Shown here: positions 36,162-44,984 of the stretch, in pieces
Layout of the letters: each line of letters starts with the position of its first letter
How positions within the stretch are numbered: position 1 is the first letter of the stretch
NCBI RefSeq assembly: GCF_009759665.1
Contig: NZ_WQNE01000008.1
Location: 124,001 to 188,000 of the forward strand
DNA from: Bradyrhizobium cajani
GTDB taxonomy: Bacteria > Pseudomonadota > Alphaproteobacteria > Rhizobiales > Xanthobacteraceae
Reading direction: 5' to 3'
DNA: 64,000 bases
The notes under the pieces: model-generated
Told to the model about the DNA's origin: nothing
What the model saw: the letters and a program-made list of their open reading frames with translations, nothing else
The model's database searches: none
Position numbers and translations under genes: made by a program

Positions 36162-37694
36162 ATGACCTCGGAAACGGAACTGAAATTCCGCATTGCGCCG
36201 CGAAAATTGTCGTCAGTTCTGCGGAACGGAGGTTCGAGCGGGCGGCGCGGTGACCAGACCGAACAGACGCTCGTGTCGACCTATTACGATACGACCAAGC
36301 ACAAGCTCAGGCGCCACGGCCTCTCCTTGCGCGTCCGCAAGATCGAGGACCAGTACGTGCAAACCGTGAAAGCCGGCGGCACGGGACGCGTGACGCGCGG
36401 CGAATGGGAGCACGAGGTTTCCGGCACAAAGCCTGACCTGAACAAGACGCGACACACGCCGCTCCGGAGCCTTGCGACGGCCAAACTTCCCCGCAAGCTG
36501 AAGCCGGTCTTCCAGACCGACATTCATCGCATGGCGCAGGCGCGACGCGTCCGGAACAGCCAGATCGAACTCGCGGTCGACCGTGGCCGCATCAGCGCCG
36601 GGCGCCGTTCGCGGCCCGTTGCCGAGCTGGAACTGGAACTGAAATCCGGACATGTCGCGGATCTGTTCCGGCTGGCGCGGACGCTCGAACGCAGAACGGA
36701 TGCAGAGCTCGATCTGCGCTCGAAGGCCGAGCGCGGCTATCAGCTCGTCGCGGGAAGCGGCGGCGGCGCGCAACGCGCCGAGCCGATCGCGCTGAAGCCG
36801 GAGCTCTCGCCGCGCGAGGCGTTCGGCGTGATCGCGCATTCGACGCTGCGTCAAATCACGGGGAACGCCGATGCGGTGCGCGACATGGATGCCGAGGGGG
36901 TTCATCAGATGCGGGTCGGCCTGCGGCGGCTGCGGGCGGCCATCTCGCTGTTCGCCGGTATCCTGCCGCGGGCGAGCACCGAGCGGATCAAGGCCGAGCT
37001 GAAATGGCTCACGGGCGAACTGGCGCCTGCGCGCGAAGTCGACGTGTTTCTGACGGAGAGCATTTTGCCGATCACCGCGCACGGCGTGCCGCGTCGCGGC
37101 GCCCGCGCGATCCGCAAGCGATTCTCCGCGCAACGAAAGTCGGCGTTCGAGCGCGCCCGCGACGCGGTCATGTCGGCGCGTTACCGCCGCCTGCTGATCG
37201 ATGTGATCGAATGGATCGAAACCGGGCGACCTCGCGTCAATAATGCCCACAATGACGACTCCGCGATCGCCCCCTACGCCGCGCAGATACTCGATCGGCG
37301 CATCAGGAAGGCGCGAAAGCAGGGCAAGCGCCTGGACGATCTCGAGCCGATGCAGCGCCACAAGCTGCGGATCAGGATCAAGAAGATCCGCTATGCCGCC
37401 GACTTCTTCAAGAGCCTCTACAGCGACGGCGACCAGAAGGAGCTGGCAGTTCTTTCCGACCGGCTGAAGCAGATCCAATCCGCACTGGGATCGCTCAACG
37501 ACTTCATGGCACACCGCGAGCTGGCAACGGAGGCTGCGCTGACGGCGCCACCTGCGAACCGCCGCGCCCAGGCGTTCGCATCGGGGGTCATCGTCGGCCA
37601 GGAACGCAAGGCCGCCGATGGGCTGATGCAGGACGCCGCAAAGCAACTGCATCGGTTGCGCCGGCTGCGGGCGGTGCCGAATGCGCGAGCGTAG
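36162..37694 (+). CDS. CYTH and CHAD domain-containing protein
   Basis: 510 residues. Residues 1-195 are a CYTH (triphosphate tunnel) domain with the ExExK signature ETELK at residues 4-8, STYYDTTKHKLRRHGLSLRV and AELELELKSG. Residues about 210-500 are a CHAD helical domain rich in conserved His/Arg/Lys (VHQMRVGLRRLRAAISLF, RHKLRIRIKKIRYAADFF). CHAD binds polyphosphate; CYTH-CHAD proteins are linked to inorganic polyphosphate or triphosphate hydrolysis. Cytoplasmic. An avidin-family gene begins ten bases after its stop, which suggests co-transcription. Confidence 0.92.
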   Translation: MTSETELKFRIAPRKLSSVLRNGGSSGRRGDQTEQTLVSTYYDTTKHKLRRHGLSLRVRKIEDQYVQTVKAGGTGRVTRGEWEHEVSGTKPDLNKTRHTPLRSLATAKLPRKLKPVFQTDIHRMAQARRVRNSQIELAVDRGRISAGRRSRPVAELELELKSGHVADLFRLARTLERRTDAELDLRSKAERGYQLVAGSGGGAQRAEPIALKPELSPREAFGVIAHSTLRQITGNADAVRDMDAEGVHQMRVGLRRLRAAISLFAGILPRASTERIKAELKWLTGELAPAREVDVFLTESILPITAHGVPRRGARAIRKRFSAQRKSAFERARDAVMSARYRRLLIDVIEWIETGRPRVNNAHNDDSAIAPYAAQILDRRIRKARKQGKRLDDLEPMQRHKLRIRIKKIRYAADFFKSLYSDGDQKELAVLSDRLKQIQSALGSLNDFMAHRELATEAALTAPPANRRAQAFASGVIVGQERKAADGLMQDAAKQLHRLRRLRAVPNARA

Positions 37695-37704
37695 GAGAGC
37701 CGGC

Positions 37705-37740
37705 ATGGCAACCGACATGGTAACCGACATGGCAACCGAC
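37705..37740 (+). repeat. three 12-base tandem repeats in the 5' end of the avidin-like gene
   Basis: ATGGCAACCGAC, ATGGTAACCGAC, ATGGCAACCGAC: three direct copies with one substitution, encoding MATD-MVTD-MATD. Each contains an in-frame ATG, so copy-number change would keep the frame while moving the start. Confidence 0.85.
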
Positions 37741-38109
37741 TTGGCTTGGGTCGGCAACTGGCGAAATCAATTCGGCTCGATCCTGCGCATCACCGACGAT
37801 GCCCACGGCCGCCTCGAGGGGAATTTCGAGACCGCGCTCGAAGACAGCGGCTTTTACGGTCAAGCGGTGCCGATCACCGGGTTTCACAGGGGCAATTGCA
37901 TCGCCTTTGTCGCGGTGGGCTCGTCGGCGACGGGCGACCGGGCCGTCTCCTATACCGGACTGCTGCGACACGGACGTATGCACACCGCCTGGTTCGTGAT
38001 CGCAGACCAGGCGCTGAGCGCGTCCCGGGAGGGCGAGCCGGCAAAGCTGAAACCGGTGAACTGGTGGCGCGCCGTGACGACGAACGTCGATACGTTCGAA
38101 CGGACCTAA
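37705..38109 (+). CDS. avidin/streptavidin-family protein
   Basis: 134 residues from ATG 37705, preceded by TAGGAGAG. After a repetitive start (MATDMVTDMATD) comes GNWRNQFGSILRITDD, matching the first avidin strand, and the end is NWWRAVTTNVDTFERT, matching the last. Compared by eye with streptavidin, equivalents of Asn23 (N21), Ser27 (S25), Trp108 (W96), Trp120 (W121) and Asp128 (D129) are present. Tyr43 is Phe41, Ser45 is Thr43, Trp92 is Tyr83, and Trp79, Ser88 and Thr90 appear lost, so biotin affinity may be low. There is no signal peptide, unlike secreted avidins. Avidin relatives are known in Bradyrhizobium (bradavidin). Confidence 0.78.
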   Translation: MATDMVTDMATDLAWVGNWRNQFGSILRITDDAHGRLEGNFETALEDSGFYGQAVPITGFHRGNCIAFVAVGSSATGDRAVSYTGLLRHGRMHTAWFVIADQALSASREGEPAKLKPVNWWRAVTTNVDTFERT

Positions 38110-38248
38110 AGCGCCACTGCCCTGTATCATGTTTCTCGCGGTGATCCAGAGACGCCACAATCCGGAATGAGGGGGTCCCGCTGCCGCCATTGGCGCGCGC
38201 CCCGCGATCATGTACGCCCATCCGAAACCTTCTCGGGACGGGACGCTC

Positions 38249-39496
38249 ATGACGACCGCTGCCACGGACGAAGCGGGAGATGGCACCCGCGCGCTGATCC
38301 TTGCGCTGCTTGCGCTGGCCTGCGGCCACATGCTTTCGACCTTGCTGCGCACGATCCCGGCGGTCAGCCTCGACCTGATGGCGGCGGATTTCCACATGGA
38401 GCCGCAGGCGCTCGCCAGCCTCACCTCGGTCTATCCCTTCGCCTTTGCCGCCGCGCAGATTCCTGTCGGCGCGGCGATGGATCGCTTCGGCGTGCGCCCC
38501 GTCTCGCTCAGCCTGCTCGCGGGAACCGTGTTCGGTGCCGTGGCCTCGGGCTTTGCGACGGGGCCGGAAAGCTTTGCGGTCGGGCAGGTGCTGCTCGGCA
38601 TCGCAACGTCCGGCATGCTGATGTGCCCGATGACGCTGGCGGCCAAGCAACTATCGGCCGCACGGTTCGGCCTTTGGTCGGGCGCGATCCTTTCGATCGG
38701 CAATATCGGCATGCTGCTGTCGTCGAGCCCGCTCGCCTTCGTGGTCGACACCTGGGGCTGGCGCGCCGGGTTCTGGCTCTCGGCGCTCGGCGGTGTCGCG
38801 GTGGCGCTCGCGGTGTTCGTGCTGGTGCCGCACCAGCCGGCCGAGCACAAGGACGAGTCCTCGCCGCTGTCGCAGATGATCGAGGTGCTCAGGCTCGGCT
38901 TCTCACGGTCCTTGCGCGGCCTGATCGCGCTGGCGCTGGTGTCGCTGGCGACCACGCTGGTGCTGCGCGGGCTGTGGGGCGGACCCTGGCTGATGGAAAC
39001 AAAGGGATTGTCGCGGGTCGAGGCCGGCAACCAGCTCGGCGCGTTCACGCTGGCGATGATCGTAGGCCCCCTGTGCATCGGCATGATCGACCGCAGGCTG
39101 GGCCGCCGCCGCGAGCTGGTGGCCGGCACGCATCTGGCCGGCGCGCTGCTATTGGCGCTGATGGCGCTCGGGGCGCCGCACTACGCGGTCTCGCTGCTGT
39201 TCGGCGTGCCGGTGATGCCGCCGCAATATGATCTCGTGCTGTTCGTGCTCATTGGCCTTGCGACCTCGGCGCAGCCGCTGCTGTTCGGCATGTCGCGCCA
39301 GCTGGTCGACGCGCAAATGGCGGGCAAGGCGCTCGCGGCGATCAACCTCGCCTTCTTCCTCGGTGCGGCGCTGATGCAGTCGGTCACCGGCGCGGTGGCG
39401 GCGCTCGCGGGATTGCCGGCGGTGCTGCTGTTCATGGCTGCCATGCTGGCAATCGGCGTGCTGATCTTCTTGGCTTACACCGCATCAGCCCCATAG
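38249..39496 (+). CDS. MFS transporter
   Basis: 415 residues from ATG 38249 (an ATG at 38210 would add 13 residues). Twelve hydrophobic helices are apparent. PVGAAMDRFGVRPVSLSLLA is the inter-helix 2-3 motif (G-x-x-x-D-R-x-G-x-R), and ALTLAMIVGPLCIGMIDRRL-like sequence repeats it in the second half (IGMIDRRLGRRREL). A secondary transporter in the inner membrane; substrate unknown. It lies 139 bases after the avidin-like gene and 34 bases before a peptidase gene on the same strand. Confidence 0.88.
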   Translation: MTTAATDEAGDGTRALILALLALACGHMLSTLLRTIPAVSLDLMAADFHMEPQALASLTSVYPFAFAAAQIPVGAAMDRFGVRPVSLSLLAGTVFGAVASGFATGPESFAVGQVLLGIATSGMLMCPMTLAAKQLSAARFGLWSGAILSIGNIGMLLSSSPLAFVVDTWGWRAGFWLSALGGVAVALAVFVLVPHQPAEHKDESSPLSQMIEVLRLGFSRSLRGLIALALVSLATTLVLRGLWGGPWLMETKGLSRVEAGNQLGAFTLAMIVGPLCIGMIDRRLGRRRELVAGTHLAGALLLALMALGAPHYAVSLLFGVPVMPPQYDLVLFVLIGLATSAQPLLFGMSRQLVDAQMAGKALAAINLAFFLGAALMQSVTGAVAALAGLPAVLLFMAAMLAIGVLIFLAYTASAP

Positions 39497-39530
39497 GATG
39501 CCGGGCATCGTCTCCCAAAAGGAATGAACC

Positions 39531-40724
39531 ATGCCCGTCGACACCAAAGCCGCCACCGATCGCCTCATGCGTTTTCTCGCCGTCGAGGGCGTGACCGGAC
39601 AGGAGGCGGCGATCGGGCGTGAGCTCACCGCCGCGCTGAAGGAAGCCGGCGTGCCGGCGAAGGCGATCCGGCTCGACGACGCCAATACGCGCATCCCGGT
39701 GCCGACCGAGACCGGCAACCTCATCGTCGACCTGCCCGGCCGCGGCGCGCTGCACAACCAGAAGCGCATCATGTTCATGACCCACATGGACACCGTGCCG
39801 CTCTGCGCCGGCGCGAAGCCCAAGAAATCGGGCCGCAAGATCGTCAACGAGGCCAAAACGGCGCTCGGCGGCGACAACCGCTGCGGCTGCGGCGTGCTGG
39901 TGACGCTGGCCGCGGAGCTCGAGAAGCAGAAGCTCGACCATCCGCCGATCACGCTGCTGTTCTGCGTGCGCGAGGAGAGCGGGCTCTACGGCGCGCGCCA
40001 CGTCAAGCTGGACGAGCTCGGCGCCCCGGTGATGGCCTTCAACTATGACGGCGGCGCGGCCTCCAACGTCGTCATCGGCGCCGTCGGCGCCGACCGCTGG
40101 ACCGTCGAGATCTTCGGCCGCGCCTCGCATGCCGGCGTCGCGCCGGAGCGCGGCATCTCCTCGACCATGATCATGGCGCTGGCGCTTGCCGACGTGAAGG
40201 CCGGCGGCTGGTTCGGCAAGGTGGTGAAGGGCAAGCAGCAGGGCACCAGCAATGTCGGCCCCGTCACCGGCGGCGCGGGGCGGCCTGCGGGCGATGCCAC
40301 CAACGTCGTCACCGACTACGTGCATGTGCGCGGCGAGAGCCGCAGCCATGACGGAAAGTTCTTCAAGGAGATCACCAAGGCCTACAAGGCCGCGTTCGAG
40401 AAAGCGGCCAAGAAGGTCACGAACGCGCAAGGCAAGTCCGGCAAGGTCAAGTTCAAGGCCGAGACCGACTATTATCCGTTCCGCATGAAGGAGAGCCTGC
40501 CCGTGGTCAAACGCGCGATCGAGGTGGTGTCTGCCGTGGGCGGCACGCCGAACGTGCGCGCCGCCAATGGCGGCCTGGATGCCAACTGGATGGTCCGCCA
40601 CGGCATTCCGACCGTGACCTTCGGTGCCGGTCAGAACGAGGCGCACACGATCGACGAGTGGATCAATCTCGACGAATACGACCGCGCCTGCGCGCTGGCG
40701 GTGCAGCTCGCCACGATGCGGTGA
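39531..40724 (+). CDS. M20-family (peptidase T-like) metallopeptidase
   Basis: 397 residues; AAAAGGAATGAACC precedes the ATG. Metal site motifs: MTHMDTVPLC (His-x-Asp), GGDNRCGCGVLV (bridging Asp), REESGLYGARHV (catalytic Glu-Glu), FNYDGGAASN and, near the end, AGQNEAHTIDEWI. This matches the M20 tripeptidase T branch: two-zinc cytoplasmic aminopeptidases releasing residues from short peptides. The protein lacks the full peptidase T length signatures, so the exact specificity is open. Followed by a 10-bp stem hairpin. Confidence 0.85.
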   Translation: MPVDTKAATDRLMRFLAVEGVTGQEAAIGRELTAALKEAGVPAKAIRLDDANTRIPVPTETGNLIVDLPGRGALHNQKRIMFMTHMDTVPLCAGAKPKKSGRKIVNEAKTALGGDNRCGCGVLVTLAAELEKQKLDHPPITLLFCVREESGLYGARHVKLDELGAPVMAFNYDGGAASNVVIGAVGADRWTVEIFGRASHAGVAPERGISSTMIMALALADVKAGGWFGKVVKGKQQGTSNVGPVTGGAGRPAGDATNVVTDYVHVRGESRSHDGKFFKEITKAYKAAFEKAAKKVTNAQGKSGKVKFKAETDYYPFRMKESLPVVKRAIEVVSAVGGTPNVRAANGGLDANWMVRHGIPTVTFGAGQNEAHTIDEWINLDEYDRACALAVQLATMR

Positions 40725-40739
40725 GCTGTTGCGCTCGGA

Positions 40740-40769
40740 GGGTGGGTTAGCCGCTGGCGTAACCCACCC
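40740..40769. repeat. GGGTGGGTTA hairpin, intergenic
   Basis: Perfect ten-base stem GGGTGGGTTA / TAACCCACCC around GCCGCTGGCG. It lies between the peptidase and enolase-superfamily genes; without a T-run it is more likely a dispersed repeat than a terminator. Confidence 0.75.
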
Positions 40770-40799
40770 TACAAACGACACAAAAAGCAGGGAGGGACC

Positions 40800-41885
40800 A
40801 TGGCACGCATCGCGACGATCGAGACCGGCTTCTACCGGATCCCCCTGCCCGTCACGCTCTCCGATAGCACTCATGGCGAGATCGCGGCGTTCGAGCTGAT
40901 CACCTGCCGCATCAGCGATGCCGATGGCGCCGAAGGCGTCGGCTACACCTACACCGTCGGCCGCAATGGCGGCGCAGTCGCCGACATCCTCAGGCGCGAG
41001 ATTCCACCGTTCGTCGAGGGACGCGAGGCCGACGACACCGAGGCGATCTGGCATCACGTCTGGTGGGGCCTGCATTATGGCGGACGCGGCGGGCCGGCGG
41101 TGCTGGCGCTCTCCGCGCTCGACATCGCATTGTGGGATTTGAAGGCGCGGCGCGCGGGCTTGCCGCTGTTCCGACTGCTCGGCGGCTTCGATGCGCGCGT
41201 GCCGTGCTATGCCGGCGGCATCGACCTCGATCTCTCGGTCGAGGCGCTGCTGAAGCAGACCGACGGCAATCTCACAAAAGGCTTTCGCGCCATCAAGATG
41301 AAGGTCGGCCGGCCCGACCTCAAATCCGACGTCGCGCGGGTCTCCGCGATGCGACAGCATCTCGGCGACGGCTTTCCACTGATGGCGGACGCCAACATGA
41401 AGTGGACCGTCGAGGAAGCGATCCGGGCCGCCCGTGCGTTCCAGCCCTACGACCTCACCTGGCTAGAGGAACCGATCATCCCCGATGACGTCGCGGGCCA
41501 CGCGCGCATCATGCAGGCCGGCGGCGTGCCGATCGCGGCGGGCGAGAATCTGCGCTCGCTGTGGGAGTTCAAGAACTACATCGTCGCAGGCGCAGTGTCC
41601 TATCCCGAGCCCGACGTGACCAATTGCGGCGGCGTCACCGCCTTCATGAAGATCGCGCGGCTCGCGGAAGCGTTCAACCTGCCCGTCACCAGCCACGGCG
41701 CGCATGACATCACCGTGCATCTGCTCGCGGCCTGCCCGAACCGCTCGTATCTGGAGGCCCACGGCTTCGGGCTGGACAGATATATCGCGCATCCGCTGGT
41801 GCTCGGGGACGGCAAGGCGCTGGCGCCGGATCGCCCGGGCCACGGCATCGGCTTTGACTGGAAGGGATTGGCGAAATTGTCGTGA
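40800..41885 (+). CDS. mandelate racemase / muconate lactonizing enzyme-family protein
   Basis: 361 residues of the enolase superfamily. The general bases and metal ligands are visible: FRAIKMKVGRP (KxK), LMADANMKW (Asp), WLEEPIIPDD (Glu), PIAAGENLRS (Glu) and TSHGAHDITVHL (His). These enzymes abstract the alpha-proton of carboxylates for racemisation, dehydration or cycloisomerisation; acid-sugar dehydratase and racemase relatives cannot be told apart by eye. GGAGGG precedes the ATG. Situated among hydrolases that could act on amides or peptides. Confidence 0.88.
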   Translation: MARIATIETGFYRIPLPVTLSDSTHGEIAAFELITCRISDADGAEGVGYTYTVGRNGGAVADILRREIPPFVEGREADDTEAIWHHVWWGLHYGGRGGPAVLALSALDIALWDLKARRAGLPLFRLLGGFDARVPCYAGGIDLDLSVEALLKQTDGNLTKGFRAIKMKVGRPDLKSDVARVSAMRQHLGDGFPLMADANMKWTVEEAIRAARAFQPYDLTWLEEPIIPDDVAGHARIMQAGGVPIAAGENLRSLWEFKNYIVAGAVSYPEPDVTNCGGVTAFMKIARLAEAFNLPVTSHGAHDITVHLLAACPNRSYLEAHGFGLDRYIAHPLVLGDGKALAPDRPGHGIGFDWKGLAKLS

Positions 41886-41896
41886 CATCGATCGCT

Positions 41897-42004
41897 CGTC
41901 ATTCCGGGGCGCGACGAAGTCGCGAGCCCGGAATCCATCGGGCCGCAGAGATCGCTGCACGATGGATTCCGGGTTCGCGCCAAGAGGCGCGCCCCGGAAT
42001 GACG
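41897..42004. repeat. palindromic intergenic repeat (CGTCATTCCGGGG type)
   Basis: Perfect 17-base inverted arms CGTCATTCCGGGGCGCG (41897-41913) and CGCGCCCCGGAATGACG (41988-42004), with inner GGAATCCAT / ATGGATTCC. It fills the space before the amidohydrolase gene. Confidence 0.85.
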
Positions 42005-42114
42005 GGGCAGAAGCGGCGCGCATTGCTGCAGGCGAGACATTCCAAGGCGCTGGATGCAGGGCGCAGATAATCCGCTAAGGTGACGGCAGCCGACACGTTG
42101 CAAGAGATTCCGCC

Positions 42115-43263
42115 TTGACCCCCGAGCTGCACAAGAAACTGACCGCGTGGCGCCAGCACCTTCATGCGCATCCGGAGCTGTCCCTCCGGGAGAAAGCCAC
42201 CGCCGCCTTCGTGCAGGACAAGCTCGCCGAGCTCGGCATTCCCTTCGAGGCGGGCATCGGCGGCCACGGCGTCGTCGCGACGCTGACGCGCGGAGCCGCA
42301 CAGGGCCGCGTCGGCCTGCGCGCCGACATGGATGCGCTGCCGATCACCGAGGATACGGGCCTTGCCTACGCCTCGAAAACTCCCGGCGTGATGCATGCCT
42401 GCGGCCATGACGGCCATACCGCTTCGCTGCTCGGCGCCGCCGCGCTGCTTGCCGCCGACACCAGTTGGAGCGGCACGGTGGACTTCATCTTCCAGCCGGC
42501 GGAGGAAGGCTTTGGCGGCTCGCGCGCGATGGTCGCGGCCGGGCTGTTCGAGCGCTTTCCGATGCAGCGCGTGTTCGGCTTCCACAACTGGCCGGGCCTT
42601 GCCGCCGGCACCATCGCGGTCCATGACGGCGTCGTCATGGCCTCCGGCGGGCGCATCACCATCACCATCGAGGGCCACGCCGGGCACGCCGGCATGCCGC
42701 ATTTGACGCGCGATCCCGTGATGGCGGCCGGGCATCTGATCGTGGCGCTGCAATCGATCACCTCGCGCAACGTCGATCCGCTCGACACCGCCGTGCTCTC
42801 GCTGTGCACGATCGAAGGCGGCACCGCGCCGAACCAGATCGCGGGGCGCGTCACGATCCGCGGCACGCTGCGCTATCATCGCGACGCGGTGAAGGGCACC
42901 CTCCTCGACGGGATCGAGCGCACCTGCGCCGGGATTGCGACCAGCTTCGGCGTCAAGGTCACGCCCGAGATCGTCATGGGTGTCGGCGTGGTGATCAACA
43001 CCCCGGTAGAAGCGGGCCTCGCCCGCTTCGCCGCGGAAAAGGTGCAGGCCGAGGTGCGGCGCGACCTCGCGCCCAGCATGGCCGGCGAGGATTTTGCGTT
43101 CTATCTCCAGCAGCGGCCCGGCGCCTTCGTCTGGATCGGCAATGGGCCTTTACGCGACGGCGCCGAGCTGCACGGCCCGCGCTACGATTTCAACGACGCG
43201 ATCCTGCCGGTGGCATCGCGCTGGATGGCGGAGGTCGCCAAAGCGGCGCTGGCGTCGAACTAG
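42115..43263 (+). CDS. M20 family amidohydrolase (hippurate hydrolase / IAA-amino acid hydrolase type)
   Basis: 382 residues starting at TTG. The full set of motifs is present: WRQHLHAHPELSLREKATAA, GLRADMDALPITEDTG, MHACGHDGHTASLLG (metal ligands), IFQPAEEGFGGSRAMV (catalytic Glu), GHAGHAGMPH and PSMAGEDFAFYLQQRPGAFV. These enzymes hydrolyse N-acyl amino acids such as hippurate or, in plant-associated bacteria, auxin conjugates. The substrate is not shown by sequence. Stop at 43263; convergent with a small hypothetical gene. Confidence 0.92.
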   Translation: MTPELHKKLTAWRQHLHAHPELSLREKATAAFVQDKLAELGIPFEAGIGGHGVVATLTRGAAQGRVGLRADMDALPITEDTGLAYASKTPGVMHACGHDGHTASLLGAAALLAADTSWSGTVDFIFQPAEEGFGGSRAMVAAGLFERFPMQRVFGFHNWPGLAAGTIAVHDGVVMASGGRITITIEGHAGHAGMPHLTRDPVMAAGHLIVALQSITSRNVDPLDTAVLSLCTIEGGTAPNQIAGRVTIRGTLRYHRDAVKGTLLDGIERTCAGIATSFGVKVTPEIVMGVGVVINTPVEAGLARFAAEKVQAEVRRDLAPSMAGEDFAFYLQQRPGAFVWIGNGPLRDGAELHGPRYDFNDAILPVASRWMAEVAKAALASN

Positions 43264-43276
43264 GCGCGGGGCCCGC

Positions 43277-43492
43277 TCAGGAGATCTCGCGCGGCAGCTT
43301 CCAGTCCGGCCGCGGCGCGGAAGTCTCCTCGACCTGCTCGACGTGATACCCGGCCGGGAGAAGCCGTCCGCCTTCCTCGTCCGCGACGGGGACGTCGGTC
43401 ACCAGTCCCTCGATCAAGGCGGCTTCCCACACCTCCTTCTCGGTGGCAAAGGGATCGCCGATCTGCTTGTTGCCTTCGAACAGCGCGTACAT
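43277..43492 (-). CDS. conserved hypothetical protein, 71 aa
   Basis: Small acidic soluble protein: MYALFEGNKQIGDPFATEKE, then VWEAALIEGL and GGRLLPAGYHVEQV. Function not recognised; such proteins are common in Bradyrhizobium. AGGACC precedes the ATG. Codon use is G/C-rich at third positions, so I accept it as coding. Confidence 0.6.
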   Translation of the reverse strand: MYALFEGNKQIGDPFATEKEVWEAALIEGLVTDVPVADEEGGRLLPAGYHVEQVEETSAPRPDWKLPREIS

Positions 43493-43582
43493 CGGTTCGG
43501 TCCTGGTTGATCAAGCTCACGAGCAACGTATCGGCCGCCCGGACGTTCCCTCCGGCAAATCGCAGCGGATGGCACGTGAACA

Positions 43583-44305
43583 ATGGCGCGCGTTCTGATC
43601 GGAACTTCCGGCTGGCACTACGCCTCCTGGCGAGGCCCGTTCTTTCCGGAGGGCGTGACGCTGAAGCAGCAGCTGAGCTACTACGCCGGCCGGTTCGAGA
43701 CGACGGAGCTGAACGGCGTGTTCTACCGCACGCCGACGCCGGAAGCGGTGCAAGGGTGGCGGGAGCAGACTGGCCGCGATTTCGTCTTCGCCTGGAAGGC
43801 GTCGAAATTCATCACGCACTGGAAGCGCCTGTCGGGCCGCTCCGTCAACAGTCTCGAACTGCTGGAGGATCGCATCTCGCTGCTGCGCGGCAAGGCCGGT
43901 CCGATCCTGTTCCAGCTCCCGCCGCAATTCGAGGCCGACGCGGACCGCCTCGCCGCCTTCTTCAAGCTGTTGTCGCGGAAACGGCGTTACAGCTTCGAAT
44001 TCCGGCATCCGAGCTGGTATCAGCCGCGCATTCTCAGAATGCTGGCCGACGAGAACATCTCGCTGTGCCTGTCCGACCATCACAATGCGCCGGCGCCGTG
44101 GAAGCGCACGGCGGATTTCGTCTATGTGCGCGCACACGGGCCGAGCGGGCGCTATCACGGGCACTATGCGAAAGCCACGCTCGCGCAATGGGCGCGGCGC
44201 ATCAAGTCGTGGAAGCGGCAGGGCTGCGACGTCTACGTCTATTTCGACAACGACCAGAAGAGCGCGGCGCCGGCCGATGCACAGGCGTTGAAGCAATTGC
44301 TGTGA
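43583..44305 (+). CDS. DUF72 domain-containing protein
   Basis: 240 residues. IGTSGWHYASWRGPFFPEGV at the start, YAGRFETTELNGVFYR, FAWKASKFITHWKRL and FEFRHPSWY, ending in VYVYFDNDQKSAAPADA: the DUF72 (YecE-like) TIM-barrel signature. Biochemical role unknown in this family, despite wide conservation. It precedes two tiny genes on the opposite strand (convergent). Confidence 0.92.
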   Translation: MARVLIGTSGWHYASWRGPFFPEGVTLKQQLSYYAGRFETTELNGVFYRTPTPEAVQGWREQTGRDFVFAWKASKFITHWKRLSGRSVNSLELLEDRISLLRGKAGPILFQLPPQFEADADRLAAFFKLLSRKRRYSFEFRHPSWYQPRILRMLADENISLCLSDHHNAPAPWKRTADFVYVRAHGPSGRYHGHYAKATLAQWARRIKSWKRQGCDVYVYFDNDQKSAAPADAQALKQLL

Positions 44306-44360
44306 CGCAGGGCGGCGGCCGCGCCGCACCCGATTTCCACTGCGCGAACGTGACGCCTTC

Positions 44361-44540
44361 TCATGCCGCCGACCGGTCCGGGATGCCGCCTTGCAGCGTC
44401 TCGAGCAGGCGCTGCTCTCGTTCGATCCGGGTCCGGTAGAGCTGGCGCTCGCTCTCGGTCCTGGCACCGGCCAGCAGCAAGCGATAGTGCTCGATCACCT
44501 TCTCGCTGCCGCGGATGAGGAGGTCGCGGATGTCGCTCAT
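44361..44540 (-). CDS. small helical protein, 59 aa (second of a coupled pair)
   Basis: MSDIRDLLIRGSEKVIEHYR, then LLLAGARTESERQLYRTRIE and REQRLLETLQGG: a probable helical hairpin. The ATG at 44540 overlaps the stop codon of the upstream gene (ATGA), and third positions are G/C-rich. It resembles the upstream protein in layout (RxLL...E-R...RxxxEQxxLExL), so the two look like diverged duplicates. Function unknown. Confidence 0.65.
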   Translation of the reverse strand: MSDIRDLLIRGSEKVIEHYRLLLAGARTESERQLYRTRIEREQRLLETLQGGIPDRSAA

Positions 44541-44761
44541 CGTTCCGCTCCTGTTGCGGCGGATGCTGATGGCGTTCTCGGGAGCGTGAGCGCGACGGGA
44601 AAGGCATCGGCGGCGAGAGCCTCGAGCGCCGCCTGCTCTTCGGCAAGGCGTCGTTCGATGAAATGGCGTTCGATGTCCGACAGCTTCGTCTTCAGCAGGC
44701 GCCTGTAACGGTGGAGGTTGCTTCTGTGCGCATGAATGCGGGCCAGATCCTGATCGAGCAT
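44537..44761 (-). CDS. small helical protein, 74 aa (first of a coupled pair)
   Basis: MLDQDLARIHAHRSNLHRYR, then RLLKTKLSDIERHFIERRLA and EEQAALEALAA: two strongly charged helices and a short Pro/Ser tail. The ATG at 44761 has TCAGGAG nearby upstream (AGGAGTGACGACG). It lies between DUF72 (convergent) and the hsp20 leader (divergent). Not a recognised family; a small regulatory or coiled-coil protein is possible. Confidence 0.6.
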   Translation of the reverse strand: MLDQDLARIHAHRSNLHRYRRLLKTKLSDIERHFIERRLAEEQAALEALAADAFPVALTLPRTPSASAATGAER

Positions 44762-44984
44762 CGTCGTCACTCCTGACGGTCTTTCACGGTCCTTATGATT
44801 TCGCGATATCGGAAGAGGCGTCTTCCGGCGCAAAAAATATTCGGCCTTCTTACGCTGTCAAGATGCTCCTTCGCCGCTCCCCGTGCCCTCCCCCTGGGTC
44901 CGGCCTCCCGGCCAAAATTTTTTTCGACCCCCTCTTGCAAGATCTTTCCGCCGCTCTAAGTCGTTTTTCGCCGCGAGAGCGGTG

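Noticed and set aside
36213..37757. 514-residue open frame antisense to CYTH-CHAD
   Set aside because: Antisense shadow; the plus strand has both ExExK and CHAD motifs.
39432..41360. 642-residue open frame antisense to the peptidase and enolase-family genes
   Set aside because: Spans two real genes on the other strand and lacks any recognisable domain.
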